Shown here: piece after piece, positions 43,178 to 51,296 of the stretch
Layout of the letters: each line of letters opens with the position of its first letter
Numbering within the stretch: the first letter of the stretch is position 1
From: Martinezella miluonensis
GTDB lineage: Bacteria; Pseudomonadota; Alphaproteobacteria; Rhizobiales; Rhizobiaceae
Length of the DNA stretch: 64,000 nt
Assembly: GCF_900094545.1 (NCBI RefSeq)
Contig: NZ_FMAH01000007.1
Coordinates: 62,001-126,000, forward strand
Direction of reading: 5' to 3'
Program-made: the position numbers and the translations under genes
The notes under the pieces: generated by a model
Told to the model about the DNA's origin: nothing
Seen by the model: the letters and a program-made list of their open reading frames with translations, nothing else
Databases searched by the model: none

Positions 43178-44074
43178 TTATCCGCAAATCGGGGCGTGCG
43201 CTTTGATGTAGTCCCAAAGACGGTTGGCGACCGGCCCGTGCGGGCGGTCGCGGCGTCGCGCCGCCACGAGTGCGATATCCATGCCCGGGAAATGCCGCCC
43301 CGCTATGGAGAGCAGGCGCCCGTCGCGCAATTCCTCCTCGATCATGAAGCGAGGCAGATGTCCCCAGGCCATGCCGCGAAGGACGATCTCCTTCTTCATC
43401 GCATGATCGGCGACCGTACATTGCGGTGCGCCCTCCACCACGTAGAAATTGGTTTTCGGCGTATCCCGGGCCGTGTCGCGAATGATGCACTGGGTCAGTC
43501 CGCGCATCTGTTCGGGCGAGATCAGATGCGAGGGGGCAAACGGCAGAAAGTCAGGGGCGACCACCGGCACGAAGGAGATCGTGCCGAGATCGATCCATTC
43601 GAGGCGCGGATCGGACTTGTCGATCCAATGGAGGATCAGATCGGCCTCGTCTTCGAAAAGCCGTTCGGACGGACCGCCGATCGTCTCGAAATGCAGATCG
43701 AGCCGCGTGTTCGGGCAGCGGGGGAAAAAGCCGCCCAGCAATTGCAGGCCGTTATGCAACGGACAGGTATCGCCGAGGATCACGCGCAAATGTGTCTCCT
43801 CTCCCATTGCGAGCTGGCGGGCGTGCACCCGCAGCGCCTCCATTTCGCCGAGCAGGGCCTGCGCCTTGCGATAAAAGGAGCGGCCAGCCTCAGTGAGGTC
43901 TACCCGGTAGCCGCTGCGATCGAGCAGGGCGACGCCGAGGTTAGCCTCGAGCTTGGCGATGGCGGCAAACACGGCCGTATGCGACCGATTCAGCGCGTAA
44001 GCGGCGGCTTGAAAGCCGCCTTCGCGGACGACCGCGTCGAAGCACTGGATTTCCTGAAGTGTGAATGGTTGCAT
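43178..44074 (-). CDS. LysR-family transcriptional regulator
   Basis: A 298-residue regulator. The N-terminal HTH is clear (FDAVVREGGFQAAAYALNRS, then HTAVFAAIAKLEANLGVALLDR). The C-terminal domain (~95-298) is the two-lobe effector-binding fold. It lies between two alpha/beta hydrolase genes. Palindromes with ATTGTA/TACAAT arms occur at its own start (44073-44093) and before the 42872 hydrolase, so autoregulation and control of both hydrolases is the simplest model. Confidence 0.92.
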   Translation of the reverse strand: MQPFTLQEIQCFDAVVREGGFQAAAYALNRSHTAVFAAIAKLEANLGVALLDRSGYRVDLTEAGRSFYRKAQALLGEMEALRVHARQLAMGEETHLRVILGDTCPLHNGLQLLGGFFPRCPNTRLDLHFETIGGPSERLFEDEADLILHWIDKSDPRLEWIDLGTISFVPVVAPDFLPFAPSHLISPEQMRGLTQCIIRDTARDTPKTNFYVVEGAPQCTVADHAMKKEIVLRGMAWGHLPRFMIEEELRDGRLLSIAGRHFPGMDIALVAARRRDRPHGPVANRLWDYIKAHAPICG

Positions 44075-44093
44075 TGTAGATAATGATTACAAT
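44073..44093. promoter_or_regulatory. Palindrome ATTGTAG-N7-TTACAAT at LysR start
   Basis: ATTGTA and TACAAT arms flank a 9-base centre and include a T-N11-A LysR-type core (44077 and 44089). It overlaps the LysR ATG (minus strand) and lies 138 bases before the divergent hydrolase at 44231. Confidence 0.55.
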
Positions 44094-44230
44094 GACTTTC
44101 CAATCTTTTCAATTTTTATTGAAGCTGGAGGAAAGTAGCGTCTAACCGTTCTCGACAATGCGCACCGCTTCCCCGGGACCAAATCCCCGCGGCAAGGCGG
44201 AAAGCGCCAACAGCAAGAGAAGGACCAGTC

Positions 44231-45079
44231 ATGACGAATAATTCCGCCCAGCTCGCCACGCTCAATCACCAGGAGCCGGCCGCCTTGTCGTTCTTCACCG
44301 CCGGCGACGGTGTCAGGATCGCCTACAGGATCGATGGAGCGGACGACCGCCCGGCGCTCATCCTCGCCAATTCCATCGCGACCACCTTGCATATGTGGGA
44401 CCTCCAGATCCCGAAATTGGCCGGGCACTTTCGGGTTGTCCGCTATGATTACCGCGGCCATGGCGGCTCGGATGTGCCGGCTGGCGCCTATTCGGACGGG
44501 CGGCTCGGCCGCGACGTCTTGGAATTGATGGACTGGCTCGGGATCGAGAGGGCGCATTTCCTTGGCCTGTCCCTTGGCGGCTGGGTCGGCCAATGGCTTG
44601 CCATCCACGCACCGGAACGCATCGACCGCCTGATCCTCAGCAATACCTCCTCCTATCTCGGCCCTGCCGAAACCTTCGACCGGTCGATAGCCGCGACGCT
44701 GGCCGCGCCGGACATGAAGGAAGCTGCCGAAACTTTTCTCGGCAATTGGTTCCCGAAGGCGATGATCGCGGCGAATGGACCTGTCATTGAGCAGTTCCGG
44801 GATATGTTGCTGAATACATCGCGCCCAGGCCTTGCCGGCCTGTTTGCCGCCGTCCGTGACGCCGACATGCGCCGCACCATCGCCCTCATCCAAAGGCCAA
44901 CGCTAGTGATCGCCGGCCAGTTCGATACCGTGACATCGCATGCCATGGGCAAAGCAATCGCCAGCACGATCCCCGGGGCGAGGCTGAAAACCTTTGCTGC
45001 CGTGCACTTCTCCAATATCGAGTTTGCGCAGGCGTTCAACGAGGAGGTCCTGGCATTCCTCGATGCGCAACCGGCCTGA
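44231..45079 (+). CDS. Alpha/beta hydrolase, 3-oxoadipate enol-lactonase-like
   Basis: A 282-residue hydrolase resembling PcaD: GVRIAYRIDGADDRPALILA at the start, MWDLQIPKLAGHFRVVRYD, the elbow FLGLSLGGWVGQWLA with Ser nucleophile, the Asp in VIAGQFDTVT and the His in AAVHFSNIEFA. No other protocatechuate genes are near, so a different lactone or ester substrate is quite possible. It is divergent from the LysR gene, with AAGGA before its ATG. Confidence 0.85.
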   Translation: MTNNSAQLATLNHQEPAALSFFTAGDGVRIAYRIDGADDRPALILANSIATTLHMWDLQIPKLAGHFRVVRYDYRGHGGSDVPAGAYSDGRLGRDVLELMDWLGIERAHFLGLSLGGWVGQWLAIHAPERIDRLILSNTSSYLGPAETFDRSIAATLAAPDMKEAAETFLGNWFPKAMIAANGPVIEQFRDMLLNTSRPGLAGLFAAVRDADMRRTIALIQRPTLVIAGQFDTVTSHAMGKAIASTIPGARLKTFAAVHFSNIEFAQAFNEEVLAFLDAQPA

Positions 45080-45102
45080 CGGCGGGTTTGCTGGTACATG
45101 AT

Positions 45103-45148
45103 GCCCGATGTAGAGCCGTAAGCTTCGCCTCACGACTCTGCATCGGGC
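45103..45148. terminator. Bidirectional hairpin between convergent genes
   Basis: GCCCGATGTAGAG (45103-45115) pairs with CTCTGCATCGGGC (45136-45148) with one mismatch and a 20-base loop. It lies between the plus-strand hydrolase and the minus-strand DUF4337 gene, where a shared terminator is expected; T runs are weak. Confidence 0.5.
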
Positions 45149-45214
45149 GCCACTTAATATGCGACATGCCAGAAAGTTAAGGCGTTATCGTTCACCCGAG
45201 TCGCCGAGCCCGGT

Positions 45215-45799
45215 TTATCCTGCAGCCCAAGTCCCCAGACAGAGCAGGGCTCCCAGAAGACCCAGGGCCGAAGAGCCCCACCAGACAGGGCGCTTTCGGG
45301 TGAGCGCGGCCACCGCCCCTAAGGCGATCGATATTTGCAGCATAGCGACGGAATATGCGTAGAAGTGATGACGATGAATGAGCTCATTGGCTTCATCATC
45401 CTTCTGGTCTCTCACTTTCTCAAGTTCCTGTGCTTGAGCGCCAGCGGCCTTCTGCTCGTCCGCATATCGTTGGATCGTTTTATCAAGATCAGGAGGTGCT
45501 GACTTGCCGTCAGATGCTAGAAGCTGCTTCTGCGTTTCAACGATCGCTGCCTTGATGCCTTTTGCCTGATAATAGGCCCACTGGTCGGAGGCCTGAGCCT
45601 GCTTCTGCGTTGCTTCGGTCTTAAGGGCCAGCGCCTCGTTGATGGTCCCCCCCGCCAGAAGCGAACCAAGAGCCGCAAGGGCAGCGAAGAACGCCGTCGT
45701 CAAAGCGATCAAGCGTAGCAGCGAGGCGGACTCTTTCTCGATCTCCTCGTCGATCGCTTCCCGCAATTTGTCGGTATCGACCTCAATCTCCTCAGGCAT
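45215..45799 (-). CDS. DUF4337 domain-containing membrane protein
   Basis: A 194-residue protein with an acidic N-terminus (PEEIEVDTDKLREAIDEEIE), a membrane helix at ~27-50 (LIALTTAFFAALAALGSLLA), a long charged coiled-coil-like middle (~60-140), and two membrane helices near the C-terminus. This layout matches DUF4337 proteins. Function is unknown. The ATG follows GGAG with 7 bases spacing. Confidence 0.82.
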   Translation of the reverse strand: MPEEIEVDTDKLREAIDEEIEKESASLLRLIALTTAFFAALAALGSLLAGGTINEALALKTEATQKQAQASDQWAYYQAKGIKAAIVETQKQLLASDGKSAPPDLDKTIQRYADEQKAAGAQAQELEKVRDQKDDEANELIHRHHFYAYSVAMLQISIALGAVAALTRKRPVWWGSSALGLLGALLCLGTWAAG

Positions 45800-46083
45800 C
45801 GTGCAGCTCCGAAATTTAAACAGAAGGCCGGCATTGCTGCACGGATCATTTAGCGATCATGGCGTAGCCGAATTGCGATCTCAATAGCAGGTTTGTCTTC
45901 GAGATGTCTTTCGAACACAATGTTGCTCGCCGTCATCCTCTCAAAAGGATGAGTTCCTGGGTGAGAGACTGGCCGGACCGCGCAGCGCAACGCGTTGCCC
46001 CGACACTGTAGCTAACACGGAAAGCGGGCGACTGAGCGTCGCCCTAGTGTTTGCTGCTCATCGATTCGTATGCGGCAGGATGC

Positions 46084-46392
46084 TTATTCAACCGAAACAA
46101 CTTCACCCGTGCGCCGATCAATCACAACCTTCAGGTCGTCGCCATCTCGGTCCGAACCTTCGACGATGAAGACATTTCGTCTGCGGGCAACGTCATCCAC
46201 CTCCCGCATGCCTTCACCCCGTGCGATACGAATGGCCTGACGTTCGCTAATACCCATGTCAACGGGCGGCGGCTCCATGCCGGGATTGACCCGTACGCCG
46301 CCAGGGCCGATCTCAATGCTTTGTGAGAACGATGGTGTTGCTGACATGATGGTCACTACTGCAATCGCCGCTATGGCAAGACTCTTGAACAT
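46084..46392 (-). CDS. Small exported hypothetical protein
   Basis: A 102-residue protein with a Sec signal peptide (~1-23, LAIAAIAVVTIMSATPSFS, then QSIE). The mature part has a GISERQAIRIARGEGMREVD helix followed by a strand pair ending LKVVIDRRTGEVVSVE, which is reminiscent of a PepSY-like fold. I assign no function. It is monocistronic, with weak ribosome-site signals. Confidence 0.68.
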   Translation of the reverse strand: MFKSLAIAAIAVVTIMSATPSFSQSIEIGPGGVRVNPGMEPPPVDMGISERQAIRIARGEGMREVDDVARRRNVFIVEGSDRDGDDLKVVIDRRTGEVVSVE

Positions 46393-46519
46393 GGGGGGTA
46401 TCCAGAAAATTATGGGAATCGTGTCGTCAAATTTTCTCTCGCTGTTTCATGGCAAATAATCAAGAGCCGGATTTACTCCTGATAGTCTTCGACGCCGACT
46501 TTGCGAGAAATTTACCCGA

Positions 46520-46801
46520 TCATCGCGCCAGGACGGTCGCCGCTCTGCTCGTGTGAGACTGTGGAAATCGGATGCCCTTTGAGGAGGATGTAAACTTATA
46601 TTCTGCAGCCCGCAGAAGATCATCGATCAGTTTCATGAGATCCGTGTCCCGCAGGCCCGGGAAAGCCAGAGCGGCCTCGCCCATAAGCGTGGAGAGAATG
46701 ACTGCCGGTGGATAGCTTGCGGTGACCAGAGCCGTAAGACTGTCAGCCAGGTCGTTCATTGCTTTGAGTGCGCCGCCAACCACATCATGTGTTTGTCGCA
46801 T
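46520..46801 (-). CDS. Hypothetical protein
   Basis: A 93-residue, mostly helical protein, not recognised. It has no signal peptide or membrane segment. GAGAAA precedes the chosen ATG; an internal ATG (MNDLADSL) is an alternative start. Coding bias is acceptable but the gene is short and isolated, so it may not be real. Confidence 0.45.
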   Translation of the reverse strand: MRQTHDVVGGALKAMNDLADSLTALVTASYPPAVILSTLMGEAALAFPGLRDTDLMKLIDDLLRAAEYKFTSSSKGIRFPQSHTSRAATVLAR

Positions 46802-47515
46802 TTGGGATTTCTCGTTGTTGATCCAACGAAATCCCGGTAGCAGCCCGCGTCTTGCGCAATGGTATAGATAACCGGCTGCATTTTAACGATCTGCCGCTGG
46901 GTAGGCATGCCGGCAAACCATCCAACCTGTGACTTGATCCGGGGATTGCAGGTCAAATAAGTGCCGGTTGACCGAGCTTATGATAAAGGCAGCCCGCCAT
47001 GACATCATCCTCAATCACGGCGGCGCCTGGCTGAGGGGGAGGTGATTTTTCGTCCGGATGGTGCCGATCTGAAGTGCCATCTGTGATTGTGAATCAGACT
47101 ATGGTCTGAATGCCCAAGGCATAGGTCCAATGGCTGTGGAAAGGTGAAATTTCGGCGATATTGTAGTGCGCGATGATTTGCCGGAACGACCGCGGCCGTG
47201 GTGACGGACGTTTTGTGAAGGAGGTGCGCAGAATGTCCGCTCTGTCATTGATACTGCCAACGTCGACCCTATGTTAGCCGACGGCGATGCATAACCAGAC
47301 CGATGACAACGATCGATTTGGCAGCAATGTAAACGATGATGATGCATGCTCGGTCAGAGCAAATAGCTGGAAAAAGAAGAAACAACACGGAAACGCGCAA
47401 TCATCAGAATATCTTCCGGTTCGGAATAACCAATTGATGGGATAGAAAATTGAAACCAGCCATAAATACTCCCCCAGCAGGCGAGACACCGAAAACGAGA
47501 TATATGGAGGCATGC
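46802..47515. other. Long region without a confident gene
   Basis: About 700 bases. Pieces of coding-like sequence exist on the minus strand. One is a hydrophobic C-terminus (IIIVYIAAKSIVVIGLVMHR, stop near 47276) with a frame change upstream near 47350, possibly a decayed small membrane protein. A second is a short stretch ending near 47095. Neither has an intact start. No hairpins or RNAs were recognised. Confidence 0.4.
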
Positions 47516-47665
47516 ATGTTTGCGATCGAGCCTTCCATCGAGAGCTTGTTTACCGCAGCATTGAAAGCTGGTTGGGATCGCGAGTCCATCCTTCTGGCAA
47601 TCATAAATAGCGCCATAAGCAATGCTGAAAAAATACAGTCACCTTCTCGAATGATGCATTCATGA
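47516..47665 (+). CDS. Small hypothetical protein
   Basis: A 49-residue protein (MFAIEPSIESLFTAALKAGW, then DRESILLAIINSA). GGAGG lies 5 bases before the ATG at 47516, which is why I prefer it to an ATG at 47450. It overlaps the next gene by ATGA, supporting real translation of both. Function is unknown; the helical pattern suggests a small regulatory or toxin/antitoxin-like protein, but nothing proves that. Confidence 0.5.
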   Translation: MFAIEPSIESLFTAALKAGWDRESILLAIINSAISNAEKIQSPSRMMHS

Positions 47666-48000
47666 ACGATAGCTTGTTGAGCAAACCCATGTCAGACAGA
47701 ACAGTACACCTAACCCAAACAATGCAGTTTTATTTCGCATTCAAGGGTGAGATGAAAAGGCTGAAGGAAGTCTTGGAGCAGGAACGGCGAGTGTGTGGAG
47801 AAACAATCGCGACCTTCTATGATGCACGCAGAAATGTACCGTTTGCATTCGAGATCACCCGCTTCGCCGAATGCAGGAAACAGATGGATCGCCTCCTGAC
47901 AGAGGCTGAGGAAATCGTTGAAGATCTAAATGCTGCTTCAGATACGGTCGCGAATACAAGCTTCGAGACTGCAGGGCCCTCGCGGGCGTCATTGACTTGA
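47662..48000 (+). CDS. Hypothetical helical protein
   Basis: A 112-residue charged, helical protein (FKGEMKRLKEVLEQERRVCG, then CRKQMDRLLTEAEEIVEDLN), coupled by an ATGA overlap to the 49-residue gene before it. It has no signal peptide. No family was recognised. Confidence 0.55.
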   Translation: MNDSLLSKPMSDRTVHLTQTMQFYFAFKGEMKRLKEVLEQERRVCGETIATFYDARRNVPFAFEITRFAECRKQMDRLLTEAEEIVEDLNAASDTVANTSFETAGPSRASLT

Positions 48001-48224
48001 CGACCTCGGGAAATCGATTGCGCAGGATGGAGCACAATCCGTTGCTCCTATCCGAGATACCGTCGCCATCGATTTTCAGCCAACTTCATCATCCAGACTC
48101 AGGCGCAACTGGCTGCATCTCGCACTTGAGCGCCAAACGACATCTGGTTATCGGTTGAACCGAAGCTTGGCGGTAAATCGAATCTCCCACCGTTGATTGC
48201 TGCGCGGGTCCCTTGTCCGACCTT

Positions 48225-48641
48225 TTACCAGCCGAACAGCAGCGCTGCGCCGGTTTGTCCATCGCCGTCCTGCACGATCTGCGTGTCGGTGTTCCTTCCG
48301 AATTGGAAGACCCCGTAGGAGTTATCGTTGCCATTCTGCCGCAGCGTGGCGGAATGTCCGTTGCCCCGTTGGTTAACAATGCCGACGTTGTCGCGTCCAT
48401 TCTGTGCAACGCCGGCATAATTGTCTTGTCCACGTTGACGGATGTCGGCACCGCTCCGCACATGCTTGTAGAAGGAATAGGCTCTCAGGCCGAGGTCCAT
48501 CATGTCGGCATCCTCTGCGCTCTGGGGTGAGAGATAAAACCCTATCGAACCACCCGCATTGGCAGGGCCGGCCAGCGCCGAGATACCGAGAAATGCTGCA
48601 ATCGTGGCAGTGCCCAGAGTAGTGGCAAACTTGCGGTTCAT
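48225..48641 (-). CDS. Curlin-repeat protein (CsgA/CsgB-like)
   Basis: A 138-residue exported protein. The signal peptide is residues ~1-28 (TATIAAFLGISALAGPANA). The mature C-terminal half carries curlin repeats of the NxxxxxQxGxxN kind: YAGVAQNGRDNVGIVNQRGN, ATLRQNGNDNSYGVFQFGRN, TQIVQDGDGQ. The N-terminal mature part (SPQSAEDADMMDLGLRAYSF) has no repeats, which may suit a nucleator role. The ATG follows AAGGAGAG. It is one of three linked minus-strand genes with the CsgH-like and second curlin genes. Confidence 0.85.
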   Translation of the reverse strand: MNRKFATTLGTATIAAFLGISALAGPANAGGSIGFYLSPQSAEDADMMDLGLRAYSFYKHVRSGADIRQRGQDNYAGVAQNGRDNVGIVNQRGNGHSATLRQNGNDNSYGVFQFGRNTDTQIVQDGDGQTGAALLFGW

Positions 48642-48858
48642 GGATGTCTCTCCTTGTTCGGCCATCACCAGCCAATGTCTCACTCTCGCAAAACCAAGCT
48701 GAACCGTGCCGGAAGACACCATTCACCTGCCATTTAACTGGCCGGGCAAAGGAGGCTCGCAGACAGGTTGGGAGCTTCCACGCTGCTGCGGTTGCCAAGC
48801 AGCGAAAGCCACCCAGCGGTTCCTTGAAACGCTGAGTGGCTCTAAAGTTTGGGCGTAT

Positions 48859-48895
48859 GCAATTCGGACGGAAAAGCCGCCGCGCAGTTTTCCTG
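48859..48895. repeat. Rhizobial-type palindromic intergenic repeat, copy 2 (partial)
   Basis: This shows the same core as the 35952-35999 element, GCAATTC-GGACGGAAAA and GCGCaGTTTTCCTG, with several changes and a missing right arm. It lies between the curlin gene and the CsgH-like gene. Confidence 0.55.
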
Positions 48896-48904
48896 TGATG
48901 ACAT

Positions 48905-49309
48905 TCAGAACGTACCAGTCGCCTGCTTGCTGCAGCTCACATTCGTTCCGTCCAGCTTCAGCCTAAGCTTTACATCGTAGGAAGCACGGGCTGCGCTGAC
49001 GCTCATTCGGCCGAGCGATGCCGTGCGACCCGCCAATACCGAAAAATCGCCGCTCTGCTGGATGTTCGAGGAGCCCCCGTCGCCGCCGCCGGAGACGCTG
49101 ACGCTGTAAGTGCCGCTCACGTCCTTGTCGGAATGCACGAGAGGCTCGAGAAATACCGTATCGCCGTCAGTTCTGTCGCGGATTTCGCAGCGAACCGGCC
49201 CGGTCTGCGACCGATCGGCATCGAGCACGGCAGCGCTCGCCCCGACGGCAACCAATCCGGCAAGTGTAACCGCCACGACGACGGAAATGCGTCTGTCGGA
49301 ACTAACCAT
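48905..49309 (-). CDS. csgH: CsgH-like curli assembly protein
   Basis: A 134-residue exported protein with a signal peptide (VVVAVTLAGLVAVGASAA). The mature part is a small beta-sandwich with CEIRDRTDGDTVFLEPLV, SGTYSVSVSGGGDGGSSNIQ, SGDFSVLAGRTASLGRMSVS and LRLKLDGTNVSC, matching CsgH. In alphaproteobacteria that protein is known to bind curlin and block premature amyloid formation. The ATG at 49309 has AAGGAGA before it; an upstream ATG at 49327 lacks one. It sits between two curlin-repeat genes, which strongly supports the call. Confidence 0.8.
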   Translation of the reverse strand: MVSSDRRISVVVAVTLAGLVAVGASAAVLDADRSQTGPVRCEIRDRTDGDTVFLEPLVHSDKDVSGTYSVSVSGGGDGGSSNIQQSGDFSVLAGRTASLGRMSVSAARASYDVKLRLKLDGTNVSCSKQATGTF

Positions 49310-49378
49310 AGATCGTCTCCTTGTCATAGTGTGGGGAGCGGCCGGGAATGAGGCACCCCGGCCCTCGCCAAGCCGAGG

Positions 49379-49816
49379 TTAAGGGCAGGTCTGAACAAAT
49401 GCGGCGACATTGCCGCCACCGCCCTGGCTTACATTGGCGCTGCAACCGTGGCCAACCTGGACGCCTGCCGTGATGTTGTCGTTGCCGTCCTGCGTCAAGA
49501 TTGCTGTGTGGTTCGAGCCGAACTGGCCAATGCCAGCCACGTTGCGGCTGCCATATTGATAGGTCGCGCCGTAGTTATCGTTGCCCTCTTGCCCAATGGC
49601 CGACAGGTTGCGATGGCCATATTGTTGCCCGATGGCATTGTTGTAGCGCCCCTCCTGGTAGAAGCGGACACGGTTGCTGTGGCCGTTCTGCGCGCCACCG
49701 GCAGAATTATGCCAGCCGTACTGTTCGATACGTACGTCGTTTGCCAAAGCAGGGGTAATTACAGTGCCGCCGATGGCAGTGGCAACAAGGATGCTGATAA
49801 TCGACGTGCGGATCAT
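49379..49816 (-). CDS. Curlin subunit (CsgA-like)
   Basis: A 145-residue exported protein. The signal peptide ends at ~25 (IGGTVITPALA). The mature protein is almost all curlin repeats (IEQYGWHNSAGGAQNGHSNR, YQEGRYNNAIGQQYGHRN, AIGQEGNDNYGATYQYGSRN, GIGQFGSNHTAILTQDGNDN). Two cysteines occur near the end, unusual for curlin. The ATG follows GGAGAG. CsgG, CsgE and CsgF are not in the window, so secretion must rely on genes elsewhere. Confidence 0.88.
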   Translation of the reverse strand: MIRTSIISILVATAIGGTVITPALANDVRIEQYGWHNSAGGAQNGHSNRVRFYQEGRYNNAIGQQYGHRNLSAIGQEGNDNYGATYQYGSRNVAGIGQFGSNHTAILTQDGNDNITAGVQVGHGCSANVSQGGGGNVAAFVQTCP

Positions 49817-50084
49817 TTTGGCTCTCCTACTGTGCGGATATGACCGCTGTTGAACGACTCCTTGATAAAACTCTGATCTGGAACAGATGCTGAAGGGAGC
49901 GTTCATCGAAAATTCATGGCGATAGCCTTCAGGCGGCGATGTGCATGGGTTGGGTGCTGCGCACTCATAGGTACGTCAAACGTCTCAGAGATAGGCATTT
50001 GGCAGAAATTGAATGCTGATTGTCATTGCTGCCAGCTTGCGCTCATCGATAATCTCCGGCGCACAGCCAATCGGAGTTTCTTTG

Positions 50085-51296
50085 ATGACCTCTTTGGATA
50101 CCGGAAGACGCAACGCCTGGATTCTTGCCGTCTGCCAGGCCTTCTATATCTGCGCCATTTCCGTCGATCTGACGCTGACCGGCATCACTGGTTATCAGCT
50201 CGCGCCGGACAAATTTCTCGCTACATTGCCCTTCGCGCTGATCACCGTCGGTGCCGCCATTGTGACGGTCTTTGCCGCCTTCATCCTGCAGAAGCTGGGA
50301 CGGCGTTTTGGCTTCGCACTCGGCGCGCTCTGCGGTGCAGTCGGCGGCCTTGTCTCCGTCTGGTCGATCCTGCATGCCGATTTCTGGCTGTTCTGCCTTG
50401 GCACCGCTGGCGTTGGCGCCTTTCAGGGGTTCGCTCAGTTCTATGCGATCGCCGCCGCAGACTCGGTCGGCGCGAGCTACAAGAGCCATGCCATTTCCAC
50501 CGTTCTTGCCGGAGGTATCTTGGCGGCGCTGATCGGTCCGATGCTGGCGACGACGACAAAGGATCTGCTCTTCGGCATCGCCTTTGCCGGCGCCTATCTT
50601 CTTGTGGCGGCGCTTTCCCTGCTTTCGGCTATCGTTTTCCTGGTTTTCTTCCGCGATGTCGGCATCGTCAGTAGCTCGGAGGCGGGGACCGCGCTTCCAC
50701 CGCGGCGCCTTGGCGAGATCGCCAGCCAGCCGATCTTCATCGCCGGCGTCGCCACGACCATGGCGGGTTCCTCGGCCATGCTGTTCGTCATGACCGCATC
50801 GCCGCTGGCCGCAGTCGCATGCGGCTTCAGCATCGAGGATGGCGCGCACATCATCCAATGGCACTTGCTCGGCATGTTTGCGCCGTCTTTTTTCGCGGGC
50901 CGCCTTGTCAGCCGCTTCGGCGTCGCTCCGATGCTATCCGCCGGCATGGCGCTGATGGCAACCTGTGTGGCGATCGCCACCATCTCGACCACGCTCACCG
51001 CATTCTATCTCGCGCTCGCCGCCCTCGGCCTTGGTTGGAACGTACTTGTGGTCTGTGGAACGACATTGGTATCGCAATCTTATCGCCCGTCCGAGCGCGG
51101 CAAGGCGCAGGCACTGTCCGGATTGCTCGGAAATCTCTCGGCGACCGTCGCCACCCTGTCGGCGGGCGCGGTGCTGGAGAGATACGGCTGGTCGACAATC
51201 AATCTGCTGACTCTGCCCGTGCTTGCCGTCGCTCTGCTGCTCGTGCTGAGATGGCGCGGCATCAACCGCTCAACGGTGGGAGAAGGACTTGCCTGA
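50085..51296 (+). CDS. MFS transporter
   Basis: A 403-residue major-facilitator protein with about 12 membrane helices. The loop 2-3 motif is GRRFGFALGALCGAVGG and a second conserved loop (GRLVSRFGVAP) lies mid-protein. The start at 50085 follows GGAG; an open frame to 50013 is not needed. It overlaps the GlxA-type regulator gene at its 3' end by 8 bases, so regulator and exporter are probably co-transcribed. The substrate is unknown. Confidence 0.88.
   Translation: MTSLDTGRRNAWILAVCQAFYICAISVDLTLTGITGYQLAPDKFLATLPFALITVGAAIVTVFAAFILQKLGRRFGFALGALCGAVGGLVSVWSILHADFWLFCLGTAGVGAFQGFAQFYAIAAADSVGASYKSHAISTVLAGGILAALIGPMLATTTKDLLFGIAFAGAYLLVAALSLLSAIVFLVFFRDVGIVSSSEAGTALPPRRLGEIASQPIFIAGVATTMAGSSAMLFVMTASPLAAVACGFSIEDGAHIIQWHLLGMFAPSFFAGRLVSRFGVAPMLSAGMALMATCVAIATISTTLTAFYLALAALGLGWNVLVVCGTTLVSQSYRPSERGKAQALSGLLGNLSATVATLSAGAVLERYGWSTINLLTLPVLAVALLLVLRWRGINRSTVGEGLA

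Noticed and set aside
47095-47380. Hydrophobic C-terminus and a second coding-like piece on the minus strand
   Set aside because: No intact start or ribosome site and frame changes are needed to join the parts, so it is only mentioned as a possible remnant.
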